A stretch of 64,000 bases of DNA, from NCBI GenBank assembly GCA_024280735.1, contig JAJRPO010000058.1:32179-96178 (forward strand), in the 5' to 3' direction. Origin of the DNA: Alphaproteobacteria bacterium (GTDB lineage: Bacteria; Pseudomonadota; Alphaproteobacteria; Rhodobacterales; Rhodobacteraceae). The position numbers and the translations under genes are program-made. Under the pieces are notes generated by a model that was not told the DNA's origin, made no database searches, and saw only the letters and a program-made list of their open reading frames with translations. Below, one piece after another: positions 44,758-52,183 of this stretch. Numbering within the stretch: position 1 is the stretch's first letter; each line of letters starts with the position of its first letter.

Positions 44758-45011
44758 TAGGGGGTGCTGTCCTGTTGCAGGCGGGGGGCAAGTAGGCGGG
44801 TCAGGCCGATCAGCAGCAGCCAGATGCCAAAGACATAATATACCGCATTGGGAATGCCGCCGATGCGGGTGTTTTGGGTAAATACGGAAATCAGCGGCGT
44901 GAGGAGTAAGATCACGCCAAGAATTGGCAGGAACGCCGCTGCCTCGCGGGTTTTGCGCCGGCGCTGGGCTTGCTGGTCACGTTCCATAAATGACGGGGCA
45001 TTATCGCTCAT
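44757..45011 (-). CDS. small two-helix membrane protein between response regulator and kinase
   Basis: An 84-residue protein with a charged N-terminus (MERDQQAQRRRKTREAAAF) and two predicted membrane helices (FLPILGVILLLTPLISVF and AVYYVFGIWLLLIGLTRLL). It has no named family that I recognise with confidence. Its ATG overlaps the response-regulator stop by four bases and its stop overlaps the kinase start by one base, so the three are translated together. The placement is like small subunits that accompany SLC5 transporters, so it may be an accessory subunit of the sensor. Confidence 0.85.
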   Translation of the reverse strand: MSDNAPSFMERDQQAQRRRKTREAAAFLPILGVILLLTPLISVFTQNTRIGGIPNAVYYVFGIWLLLIGLTRLLAPRLQQDSTP

Positions 45012-45376
45012 TGGGCCAGCTCTCGAACTGTGTCGATGATAGCTTGGTTGGAAAATGGCTTGGTCATGAACACGCTGACGCCCGCCTCCTGCGCGGCCGC
45101 GCGATCGCGGGCCTGACCTTTGGCTGTGAGCATCAGGACCGGTTTGTCTTTTGTGGCGGCATTGCTGCGGATTTCGGTCAGAATTTCAATGCCGCTCTTG
45201 TTGGGCAGCATCACGTCGAGGATGATCACTTTCGGTTGCAGTTGCACCGCCCGCTCCGCCGCATCCGCACCATTGGAATGGGCCACAACAGTCCAGCCCT
45301 CCCGCTCTAGCAGGAAAGACAGGGCCTCTACGATATGAGGCTCATCTTCTATAAGAAGGACAGTTCCGGCCATCAT
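45008..45376 (-). CDS. single-domain response regulator (CheY-like)
   Basis: A 122-residue receiver domain with the acidic pair (E10, D11), the phosphorylated aspartate D54 in VIILDVMLPNKSG, T84 and K106 (FMTKPF). It has no output domain, unlike the LuxR-type CrbR partner of CrbS. It must therefore act by protein contact or phosphotransfer. GGGAGGGA precedes the ATG pair at 45371-45376. It lies 61 bases after the XRE gene and overlaps the small membrane protein gene. Confidence 0.92.
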   Translation of the reverse strand: MMAGTVLLIEDEPHIVEALSFLLEREGWTVVAHSNGADAAERAVQLQPKVIILDVMLPNKSGIEILTEIRSNAATKDKPVLMLTAKGQARDRAAAQEAGVSVFMTKPFSNQAIIDTVRELAQ

Positions 45377-45437
45377 TCCCTCCCGATATGGCGGCTGTTC
45401 TTTTAACATAGAGGGATTGGCCACGCTGTTGCAAGGC

Positions 45438-46718
45438 TTATGAAAGAATGTAATCCACCCGTCGCTCAATACAGTGTTTGCGCGGGCAAACGGAACAATG
45501 CAGACCAACGAGAATGGGTGTCGGCGTGGTGGGCAAAACGGCACGGGGGTCAGTGGTGAAAATCATGGTAGAACGTAAGAGGGCCGGAATGTCATAGTGG
45601 TCTGTTGTGCTGGCCCCGGCGATTGTAAAAGTGGTGACTTGTACACCTGTCGGCATTTCCAACACGGCGCGGATTATTTGGCCAGGTGCCCCGAAGGCGC
45701 GATAAAGCGGCCAGAGCGAGCAGGCAGAGGAATATTGCGGCAAGGCGAATTCTGGAATTTCTTTTCGCAGCAGCACGGCGCCGGACATATCAACCTCTAT
45801 CAGGCCGAATTGTGGAATGTCGGGGGAGGGAGGCATATGGGCGAGCCGGAGCAGGACGGTTGCCACCGGAACGTTGAATATTTGTGCCAGTTGCAGGGGG
45901 TCGCAGTGGGTTTTCAGGGCGGCCTGAAGGCTGTCCAGCGGAAGGGAGCGCGCCGCAGTTTTGTACCGTCGAAGCGAGTGTTGCAACGCGCCTGCACTGG
46001 TGGCGCTTTGCTTTGGCTGTTGGGCAAGCAGAGCCTCGACCGTTACTTTACCCGTTTCCAGCTCTGGCAGGTGGTGTTTGTTCCGGGTCCAGAACTCGTC
46101 GTCCCGGCTCTGCGTTGATTGCGGGTTCTCGATGGTTTCGGGGGCGTCAAAGAAATCAACCATCGCCTGCGCGGTGGTGGACAGGCGTTGGCTTTCTGTA
46201 CGGATGTTTTTCAAGAACCGTCTTCGGTGCATATCGGAAATATCGGGTGTGGTGTCCAGAATTCCGGCGGTAGAGCGGATCACGGTAATGTTTGACAGTA
46301 TCTGGTGCATGGTTTCGGACAGGAACGGGTCGTGGTTCATCCGGTCAGTCAGGGCCGACAGGTTTTCGCGCTGTGCCTGCGCGGTCTTTCCAAGGCTGGC
46401 CAGCAGCCGCGCCCAACCGGGGTAACGACCGATAAACTCCTCGGTGCGGTCCAGTTCCGGTGTTTCCTTTAGCGATTTTGCCAGCTCGGTCAGGTGATTG
46501 ACCAGAACGCTGTCGGCCCCGTCTGCAAGCTCGCTGACGTCCACGTCAAGTTCAGCAGCCAGGGCGATCAAAGTCCGGCCAGCGATTCCCCTTCGGTTGT
46601 GTTCAATCAGGTTCAAGTAGGAGGCCGAAATGCCCACGGACTTGGCAAGCCCGCTTTGCGTGCGCTTGATTGCGCGTCTGCGTTCGCGGATACGGGTGCC
46701 GACCAACGTGCGAACCAT
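45438..46718 (-). CDS. XRE family regulator of short-chain acid metabolism type (ScfR/RamB/PccR-like)
   Basis: A 426-residue COG3800-type regulator. The XRE helix-turn-helix is at about 5-65 (VGTRIRERRRAIKRTQSGLA; SYLNLIEHNRR). The C-terminal part carries cysteines C408, C411 and C416 near the end. In between, residues about 125-190 resemble a histidine-kinase dimerisation helix pair (MHQILSNITVIRSTAGIL; FLKNIRTESQRLS). RamB and PccR regulate acetate, propionate and glyoxylate-shunt genes. It is first in the operon with the CheY-like regulator and SLC5 kinase, and divergent from the ABC-acs genes, so it probably controls both. Confidence 0.88.
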   Translation of the reverse strand: MVRTLVGTRIRERRRAIKRTQSGLAKSVGISASYLNLIEHNRRGIAGRTLIALAAELDVDVSELADGADSVLVNHLTELAKSLKETPELDRTEEFIGRYPGWARLLASLGKTAQAQRENLSALTDRMNHDPFLSETMHQILSNITVIRSTAGILDTTPDISDMHRRRFLKNIRTESQRLSTTAQAMVDFFDAPETIENPQSTQSRDDEFWTRNKHHLPELETGKVTVEALLAQQPKQSATSAGALQHSLRRYKTAARSLPLDSLQAALKTHCDPLQLAQIFNVPVATVLLRLAHMPPSPDIPQFGLIEVDMSGAVLLRKEIPEFALPQYSSACSLWPLYRAFGAPGQIIRAVLEMPTGVQVTTFTIAGASTTDHYDIPALLRSTMIFTTDPRAVLPTTPTPILVGLHCSVCPRKHCIERRVDYILS

Positions 46719-46738
46719 CGAAAAATCCCTTTGTTTGC

Positions 46739-46879
46739 CTTGACTTGAGATGATATTGTCAAGTAATTTACACTTTAGGGGCGCATAGAGTAAATAGATT
46801 TACAAAAAAATTTAAAGAAAGCAAGTATTTATTGATTTTTTCACAAAAAAGACAAGAATGCACGTGTCTAACTAGACAC
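46739..46879. promoter_or_regulatory. divergent promoter/operator region, XRE regulator and ABC-acs operon
   Basis: The 220-base AT-rich gap holds CTTGAC-N13-GTCAAG (46739-46763), GTAAAT-AG-ATTTAC (46790-46803) and GTGTCTA-AC-TAGACAC (46864-46879), all with perfect arms. A looser CTTGCGCT-N5-ATTGCAAG (46887-46907) follows. The first lies 21 bases from the XRE start and fits autoregulation; the last two lie on the ABC side. Core promoters could not be assigned safely. Confidence 0.5.
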
Positions 46880-46938
46880 CACTGGGCTTGCGCTCAACTA
46901 TTGCAAGACCAGTTCATGAGATGATTGGGAGGAAATCT

Positions 46939-48282
46939 ATGTCTCTAATTAAACCAACCCGTCGCGGCTTGCTAAAAGGCGGTGCCTTTGCCGGCGCTGC
47001 ATTGGCTGCACCGACGTTTTTCACATCACAAGCAAACGCTTACACAAATGCCCCTTCGGGCGGCAGTGTAACGCTGGGCTTTAACGTTCCCCAAACCGGT
47101 CCTTATGCCGACGAGGGTGGCGATGAGCTGCGCGCATACGAGCTGGCTGTTGAACACCTGAACGGTGGCGGCGACGGCGGCATGATGAACACATTCAGCT
47201 CTAACGCGCTGAAAGGTAACGGCATCCTTGGCAACAAGGTTGAATATGTTACCGGTGACACGCAAACCAAATCGGATGCGGCGCGTGCGTCTGCAAAATC
47301 CATGATTGAAAAAGACGGCGCTGTGATGATCAGTGGCGGGTCTTCTTCTGGTGTTGCGATTGCTGTTCAAGGTCTGTGCCAAGAAGCTGGCGTTATCTTT
47401 ATGGCGGGTCTGACCCACTCTAATGACACAACTGGTAAAGATAAGAAAGCCAACGGCTTCCGTCACTTCTTTAACGGGTACATGTCTGCGGCTGCCTTGG
47501 CACCTGTGTTGGAGAAAATGTATGGCTCTGATCGCCGTGCCTATCACCTGACAGCTGACTATACTTGGGGCTGGACACAGCAAGAATCCATCCAGGCTGC
47601 GACAGAAGCCAAAGGTTGGACCACAGTAAACAATGTTCTGACCCCGCTGGCGACTACTGACTTCTCGTCTTATGTTGCGCCTGTGTTGAACTCTGGTGCC
47701 GATATTCTGGTTCTGAACCACTACGGCGGCAACATGATCAACTCTCTGACGGCTGCGGTTCAGTTTGGTCTGCGCGACAAGATGGTCAACGGCAAGCAGT
47801 TTGAAATCGTTGTGCCATTGTACTCGCGTTTGATGGCCAAAGGTGCTGGCGAAAACGTCAAAGGCATCTTCGGGTCCACCAACTGGCATTGGTCCCTGCA
47901 AGATGAAGGCTCTAAAGCTTTCGTTAAATCCTTTGGTACCAAATACGGCTTCCCTCCTTCGCAGGCGGCACACACTGTTTACTGTCAGACGCTGCTTTAT
48001 GCAGATGCGTGTGAACGTGCGGGCACCCACAATCCTTGTGGTGTTGGCGAAGCGCTTGAAGGCTTTAAGTTCAGCGGCTTGGGCAACGGCGACGTTGAAT
48101 ACCGTGCCGATGACCACCAGTGCTTTAAGGACGTTTTGGTTGTGAAGGGTAAAGAGAACCCGACATCCGAATTTGACGTTCTGGAAGTTGTTGAAGTGAC
48201 CCCGCGCGCACAAGTTGAGTACGCACCGGATCACCCAATGTTTGCTGGTGGCGAACTAGGCAAATGTAACCCGGGCGCTTAA
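46939..48282 (+). CDS. Tat-exported ABC substrate-binding protein (HAAT/LivK-like)
   Basis: A 447-residue periplasmic binding protein of the branched-chain amino acid/amide (Peripla_BP_6) family. The N-terminus has a twin-arginine signal (PTRRGLLKGGAF, hydrophobic stretch, cleavage near SQANA). The mature protein begins with VTLGFNVPQTGPYADEGGDEL, the family's ligand-facing start. GGGAGGAAATCT before the ATG at 46939 sets the start. Tat export implies folding before export, perhaps with a metal or bound ligand. Placement before acs suggests a carboxylate rather than a branched-chain amino acid, by inference only. Confidence 0.88.
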   Translation: MSLIKPTRRGLLKGGAFAGAALAAPTFFTSQANAYTNAPSGGSVTLGFNVPQTGPYADEGGDELRAYELAVEHLNGGGDGGMMNTFSSNALKGNGILGNKVEYVTGDTQTKSDAARASAKSMIEKDGAVMISGGSSSGVAIAVQGLCQEAGVIFMAGLTHSNDTTGKDKKANGFRHFFNGYMSAAALAPVLEKMYGSDRRAYHLTADYTWGWTQQESIQAATEAKGWTTVNNVLTPLATTDFSSYVAPVLNSGADILVLNHYGGNMINSLTAAVQFGLRDKMVNGKQFEIVVPLYSRLMAKGAGENVKGIFGSTNWHWSLQDEGSKAFVKSFGTKYGFPPSQAAHTVYCQTLLYADACERAGTHNPCGVGEALEGFKFSGLGNGDVEYRADDHQCFKDVLVVKGKENPTSEFDVLEVVEVTPRAQVEYAPDHPMFAGGELGKCNPGA

Positions 48283-48303
48283 GTTCTCTACACACTAACT
48301 ATT

Positions 48304-48327
48304 CTGGCCGCGCATTTGCGCGGCCAG
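48304..48327 (+). terminator. attenuator-like hairpin after the HAAT binding-protein gene
   Basis: CTGGCCGCGC (48304-48313) and GCGCGGCCAG (48318-48327) form a perfect 10-bp stem with an ATTT loop, followed by ATCTCATTTTTTC. With its T tract this can act as a partial Rho-independent terminator, lowering permease and ATPase expression relative to the binding protein. Confidence 0.7.
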
Positions 48328-48353
48328 ATCTCATTTTTTCACATCGGGCGGGG

Positions 48354-49388
48354 ATGATGGACCAGATAATTCTACAACTGTTGAATGGCTTGGACAAAGG
48401 CAGCGCATATGCGTTGATTGCTTTGGGTTTAACACTGATTTTCGGCACGCTAGGTGTGGTGAACTTTGCTCACGGGGCGCTGTTTATGATTGGATCTTTT
48501 TGCGCAGTGACGCTGCAAAAGATCCTGAAAATATCCCAGATCAGCATTGATGAAACCAAGGTGGATTTCCTTGGCAATGCGCTGAAGGTGAAAACGCCTT
48601 ATGTCGAGATATGGTTTGGCGAGGCAACCGGGCAAATGATCATTGACTGGTCTGTACCCTTGGCGATTATTTTCTCGATCCCGATCATGCTGTTCATTGG
48701 CTGGGCGATGGAACGCGGGCTGATCAAGCATTTCTACAACCGCCCGCATGCTGACCAGATCCTTGTGACCTTTGGTTTGGCGATTGTGATGCAGGAAATT
48801 ATCAAACAATTCTTCGGGGCTAACCCGATCCCGACGCCGGCACCGGATTTCTTTAAAGGCTCGTTCGACTTTGGCCAGTTTATCGGCTTTGAGGTCAATA
48901 AAATCATCTATCCTTACTGGCGGATCATCTACTTCATCTTTTCGGCGATTATCATCTCCGGCGTGTTCTCCTTCTTGCGCTTTACCACCTTTGGTATGGT
49001 TGTGCGCGCAGGCATGGTGGACCGCGAAACCGTTGGCTTGCTGGGCATTAATATCGACAAGCGGTTTACCATCATGTTCGGTGTCGCGGCGTCGGTCGCG
49101 GGCCTTGCAGGTGTGATGTACGCGCCGATCAACAGCCCGAACTTTCACATGGGAATGGATTTCCTGGTACTGAGTTTCGTGGTGGTGGTTGTCGGTGGCA
49201 TGGGCAGCTTGCCCGGTGCCGTTCTGGCAGGGTTCATGCTGGGTATTCTGGAAAGCTTTGCCTCGATGAACGAGATCAAATCGATCCTTCCGGGCATTGA
49301 CCAAATCATCATCTACCTTGTTGCAATCATCATCCTTTTGACCCGTCCGCGCGGTCTGATGGGTAAAAAAGGCGTGATGGAGGATTAG
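48354..49388 (+). CDS. ABC transporter permease (LivH family)
   Basis: A 344-residue inner-membrane permease of the LivH family. It has the typical start LLNGLDKGSAYALIALGLTLIFG, NFAHGALFMIG, and the ATPase-contact loop GLLGINIDKRF. An additional hydrophilic segment of about 50 residues (about 55-100) after the second helix makes it longer than LivH (about 300). GGGCGGGG precedes ATGATG. It is second in the operon. Confidence 0.92.
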   Translation: MMDQIILQLLNGLDKGSAYALIALGLTLIFGTLGVVNFAHGALFMIGSFCAVTLQKILKISQISIDETKVDFLGNALKVKTPYVEIWFGEATGQMIIDWSVPLAIIFSIPIMLFIGWAMERGLIKHFYNRPHADQILVTFGLAIVMQEIIKQFFGANPIPTPAPDFFKGSFDFGQFIGFEVNKIIYPYWRIIYFIFSAIIISGVFSFLRFTTFGMVVRAGMVDRETVGLLGINIDKRFTIMFGVAASVAGLAGVMYAPINSPNFHMGMDFLVLSFVVVVVGGMGSLPGAVLAGFMLGILESFASMNEIKSILPGIDQIIIYLVAIIILLTRPRGLMGKKGVMED

Positions 49389-49391
49389 ACC

Positions 49392-50570
49392 ATGCTAGGA
49401 TTAAACAAAAAAGACAGCAAGTTCCTGATCATCGTGATCCTGCTGACGCTAAGTACACCCTTCGTGATGCAACCGTTCTCAGAGGCCAGCGCCTTGTCAC
49501 AGTTTAACGGTGGCTATCCTGACTTGATGCAGCGTGTTGCAATCTTTGGCATCTTTGCCATTGGTTTCAACATTCTGTTCGGCCTGACGGGCTACCTGTC
49601 CTTTGGTCACGCGGCCTTCTTGGGTGTCGGCAGCTATTCCGCCGTCTGGATGTTCAAACTGCTGTCGATGAACATCATCCCCGGCATCGTTCTGGCGGTG
49701 ATCATGTCAGGCATCTTTGCTTTGCTGATTGGCTATGTCAGTTTGCGGCGCTCGGGGATTTACTTCTCGATCCTGACACTGGCATTTGCGCAGATGTCCT
49801 ATAATCTTGCCTATTCGGTGCTGACACCGATCACCAATGGTGAAACTGGTTTGCAAGTACGTCCGAGCGATGTTCGTTTGCTCGACGGGGCGAATGCACC
49901 TGATTACCCCAACCTATTTGGGTGGACGATGAGTACCTCTTATAAGTGGGAGGTCTGGGGCCATTTGTTTACCTTTAACGTTGGCTTCTACGTCTGTGCC
50001 TTTATCGCGATCTGTGCCTTTTACCTGTCCTTGCGTATTTTCCGCTCTCCTTTTGGGCTGATGTTGCGGGCGGTGAAATCCAACCAGAACCGGATGAGCT
50101 ATACCGGCCTGAACCCACGGCCCTATACGCTGGCAGCGTTTGTTATTTCCGGCATGTATGCGGGTTTGGCGGGTGGACTATTGGCCAGCATGGATCCTTT
50201 GGCGGGTGCCGAGCGGATGCAGTGGACTGTTGGCGGCGAGGTGGTTGTGATGACCATTCTTGGCGGCGCGGGCACCTTGCTGGGCCCGGTATTGGGCGCG
50301 GGTGCAATCAAGTATCTGGAAAACATCTTTTCCAAGATCAACGAGAACATCCTGCACGGTTGGTTTGATTTCTTGCCCGAAGGTATGGAGAATTTCTTCG
50401 TCTGGTTGTTCGCAAGATTCACTGGCGATGGCTGGCATCTTACCCTTGGTTTGTTGTTTATGATGGTAGTGATATTCCTGCCAGGTGGCCTGATGGAAGG
50501 CGCGGACCGTATCCGCAAGCGCTTTGGTCGCAAGTCAGATGACAATTCACCCTCAAACCCTGCTGAATAA
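49392..50570 (+). CDS. ABC transporter permease (LivM family)
   Basis: A 392-residue LivM-type permease with [21 protein letters not shown] and [12 protein letters not shown] in the first half and the ATPase-contact region [17 protein letters not shown] in the second. It starts 3 bases after the LivH-like stop. The C-terminus is a charged cytoplasmic tail. Confidence 0.92.
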   Translation: MLGLNKKDSKFLIIVILLTLSTPFVMQPFSEASALSQFNGGYPDLMQRVAIFGIFAIGFNILFGLTGYLSFGHAAFLGVGSYSAVWMFKLLSMNIIPGIVLAVIMSGIFALLIGYVSLRRSGIYFSILTLAFAQMSYNLAYSVLTPITNGETGLQVRPSDVRLLDGANAPDYPNLFGWTMSTSYKWEVWGHLFTFNVGFYVCAFIAICAFYLSLRIFRSPFGLMLRAVKSNQNRMSYTGLNPRPYTLAAFVISGMYAGLAGGLLASMDPLAGAERMQWTVGGEVVVMTILGGAGTLLGPVLGAGAIKYLENIFSKINENILHGWFDFLPEGMENFFVWLFARFTGDGWHLTLGLLFMMVVIFLPGGLMEGADRIRKRFGRKSDDNSPSNPAE

Positions 50571-50581
50571 GGAGACACATA

Positions 50582-51340
50582 ATGGGAATTCTTGAAGTCC
50601 AGAATGTGAACAAAAGCTTTGGCGGGTTGAAGGCGTTGCAAAACGTCAACCTGTCCGTCGAAGAAGGCACAATTCACGCGATCATCGGTCCCAACGGGGC
50701 CGGTAAATCAACCTTGCTGAACTGTTTTGTTGGCAAGTTGATGCCCGACACGGGTTCGGTTTTGTTCAATGGGCAATCCCTGCTGGGTAAAAAGCCCTAC
50801 GACATCAACCAAATGGGCGTCAGTCGGGTGTTTCAGACGCCGGAAATATTTGGCGACCTGACTGTACTTGAAAACGTACTCATCCCCTGTTTCGCCAAAC
50901 GCGACGGTACCTTTCGCATGCACGCGATTGAAACGGTTGAGGACGAGGTAGATATTCGCGAAAAGGCGGAAAAGATGCTGATCGACGTAGATATGGCCGA
51001 CAACATGCAGATGACCGCCAGCAGCCTGTCGCGCGGTGATAAACGGCGCCTGGAAATGGCCATGTGTCTGTCGCAAGATCCGCAATTGTTGTTGCTGGAT
51101 GAACCGACAGCAGGCATGGCGCGGGCGGATACCAACAACACGATCGGGTTGTTGGCCCGCATTCAGGAACGTCGCCACATCACCATGGCGATCATTGAAC
51201 ACGACATGCATGTTGTGTTCTCTCTTGCTCAGAAGATTTCAGTCCTTGCACAGGGCACGGTGATTGTTGAAGATTTGCCGGAAAACATCAAAGGCCATCC
51301 AAAGGTCAAAGAAGCCTATCTTGGGGAGGCCGCAGAATGA
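50582..51340 (+). CDS. ABC transporter ATP-binding protein (LivG family)
   Basis: A 252-residue ATPase with Walker A GPNGAGKST, a LivG-style signature region LSRGDKRRLEMA (the usual LSGGQ is not strict in this branch), Walker B LLLLDEPTAGMA and the LivG loop MGVSRVFQTPEIF. AAGGAGACACAT precedes the ATG. It overlaps the next gene by four bases (ATGA). Confidence 0.93.
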   Translation: MGILEVQNVNKSFGGLKALQNVNLSVEEGTIHAIIGPNGAGKSTLLNCFVGKLMPDTGSVLFNGQSLLGKKPYDINQMGVSRVFQTPEIFGDLTVLENVLIPCFAKRDGTFRMHAIETVEDEVDIREKAEKMLIDVDMADNMQMTASSLSRGDKRRLEMAMCLSQDPQLLLLDEPTAGMARADTNNTIGLLARIQERRHITMAIIEHDMHVVFSLAQKISVLAQGTVIVEDLPENIKGHPKVKEAYLGEAAE

Positions 51341-52095
51341 CGCTTGGATTAGATATAAACACCGGAAGTGTTGATAAGCCACGCGCTGAACCCGCATATT
51401 TTTCCGCCCATGACATCCACGCGTATTACGGCGAAAGTTATATCGTGCAGGGCGTCAGCTTTAAAGTGGCAGAGGGTGAAATTCTGGCGTTGCTGGGCCG
51501 TAACGGGGCGGGTAAAACCTCGACCTTGCGGGCGATTGCACGGCTGGCCGACCCAATGTTGGTCAAGGGTGAAGTTTGGCTGGATCACCAACCGCTGCAC
51601 ACCATGAAGGCATACCAGGCAGCCCAGCTCGGGATGCAACTGGTGCCAGAGGACCGGCGTATTATCCAAGGCCTGACCGTTGAGGAAAACCTGCAACTGG
51701 CGCAGATCGAAAAACCGATTGGCTGGTCGATTGATCGTATCTACGAATTGTTTCCGCGTCTTGGTGAGCGTCGCAAACAGGAGGGCACCACGTTGTCAGG
51801 TGGTGAACAGCAAATGCTGGCGATTGGCCGCGCGTTGGCGCGTGATATCAAACTGCTGTTGCTGGATGAACCCTATGAGGGCCTCGCCCCCGTGATTGTG
51901 CAGGAAATCGAAAAAACCCTGAAACACATCCGTGAACAGGGTATGACCACAATCATTGTTGAACAAAACGCAATTGCGGCGTTAAAACTGGCGGATCGAG
52001 CCGTTATTCTGGATACGGGCAAAGTTGTGTTTGACGGCACTGCCCAAGAGGTTCTGGAAAACGAACAGCTGCGCCACGATTATCTGGCCATCTAA
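51337..52095 (+). CDS. ABC transporter ATP-binding protein (LivF family)
   Basis: A 252-residue ATPase with Walker A GRNGAGKTS, signature LSGGEQQMLAIGRAL, Walker B LLLLDEPYEGLAP and the family motif YGESYIVQGVSF. An N-terminal extension of about 25 residues precedes the usual LivF start. It is translationally coupled to LivG. A hairpin and 88 bases separate it from acs. Confidence 0.93.
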   Translation: MTLGLDINTGSVDKPRAEPAYFSAHDIHAYYGESYIVQGVSFKVAEGEILALLGRNGAGKTSTLRAIARLADPMLVKGEVWLDHQPLHTMKAYQAAQLGMQLVPEDRRIIQGLTVEENLQLAQIEKPIGWSIDRIYELFPRLGERRKQEGTTLSGGEQQMLAIGRALARDIKLLLLDEPYEGLAPVIVQEIEKTLKHIREQGMTTIIVEQNAIAALKLADRAVILDTGKVVFDGTAQEVLENEQLRHDYLAI

Positions 52096-52103
52096 ATCCA
52101 AAA

Positions 52104-52137
52104 ATTCCGGCACTTTTCCTTGTAAATGTGCCGGAAT
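52104..52137. terminator. hairpin between LivF-like gene and acs
   Basis: ATTCCGGCAC (52104-52113) and GTGCCGGAAT (52128-52137) form a perfect 10-bp stem with a 14-base loop. There is no T tract downstream on the plus strand, so it is a weak terminator or mRNA-processing point rather than a full stop before acs. Confidence 0.5.
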
Positions 52138-52183
52138 ACTACTTTCATACTGCCATTCCCAATTCTGACCCCATGAGGACGCC

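Noticed and set aside
47026..48234. 402-codon minus-strand frame opposite the HAAT binding-protein gene
   Set aside because: Antisense to a gene with clear signal, motifs and ribosome site; no protein-like features.
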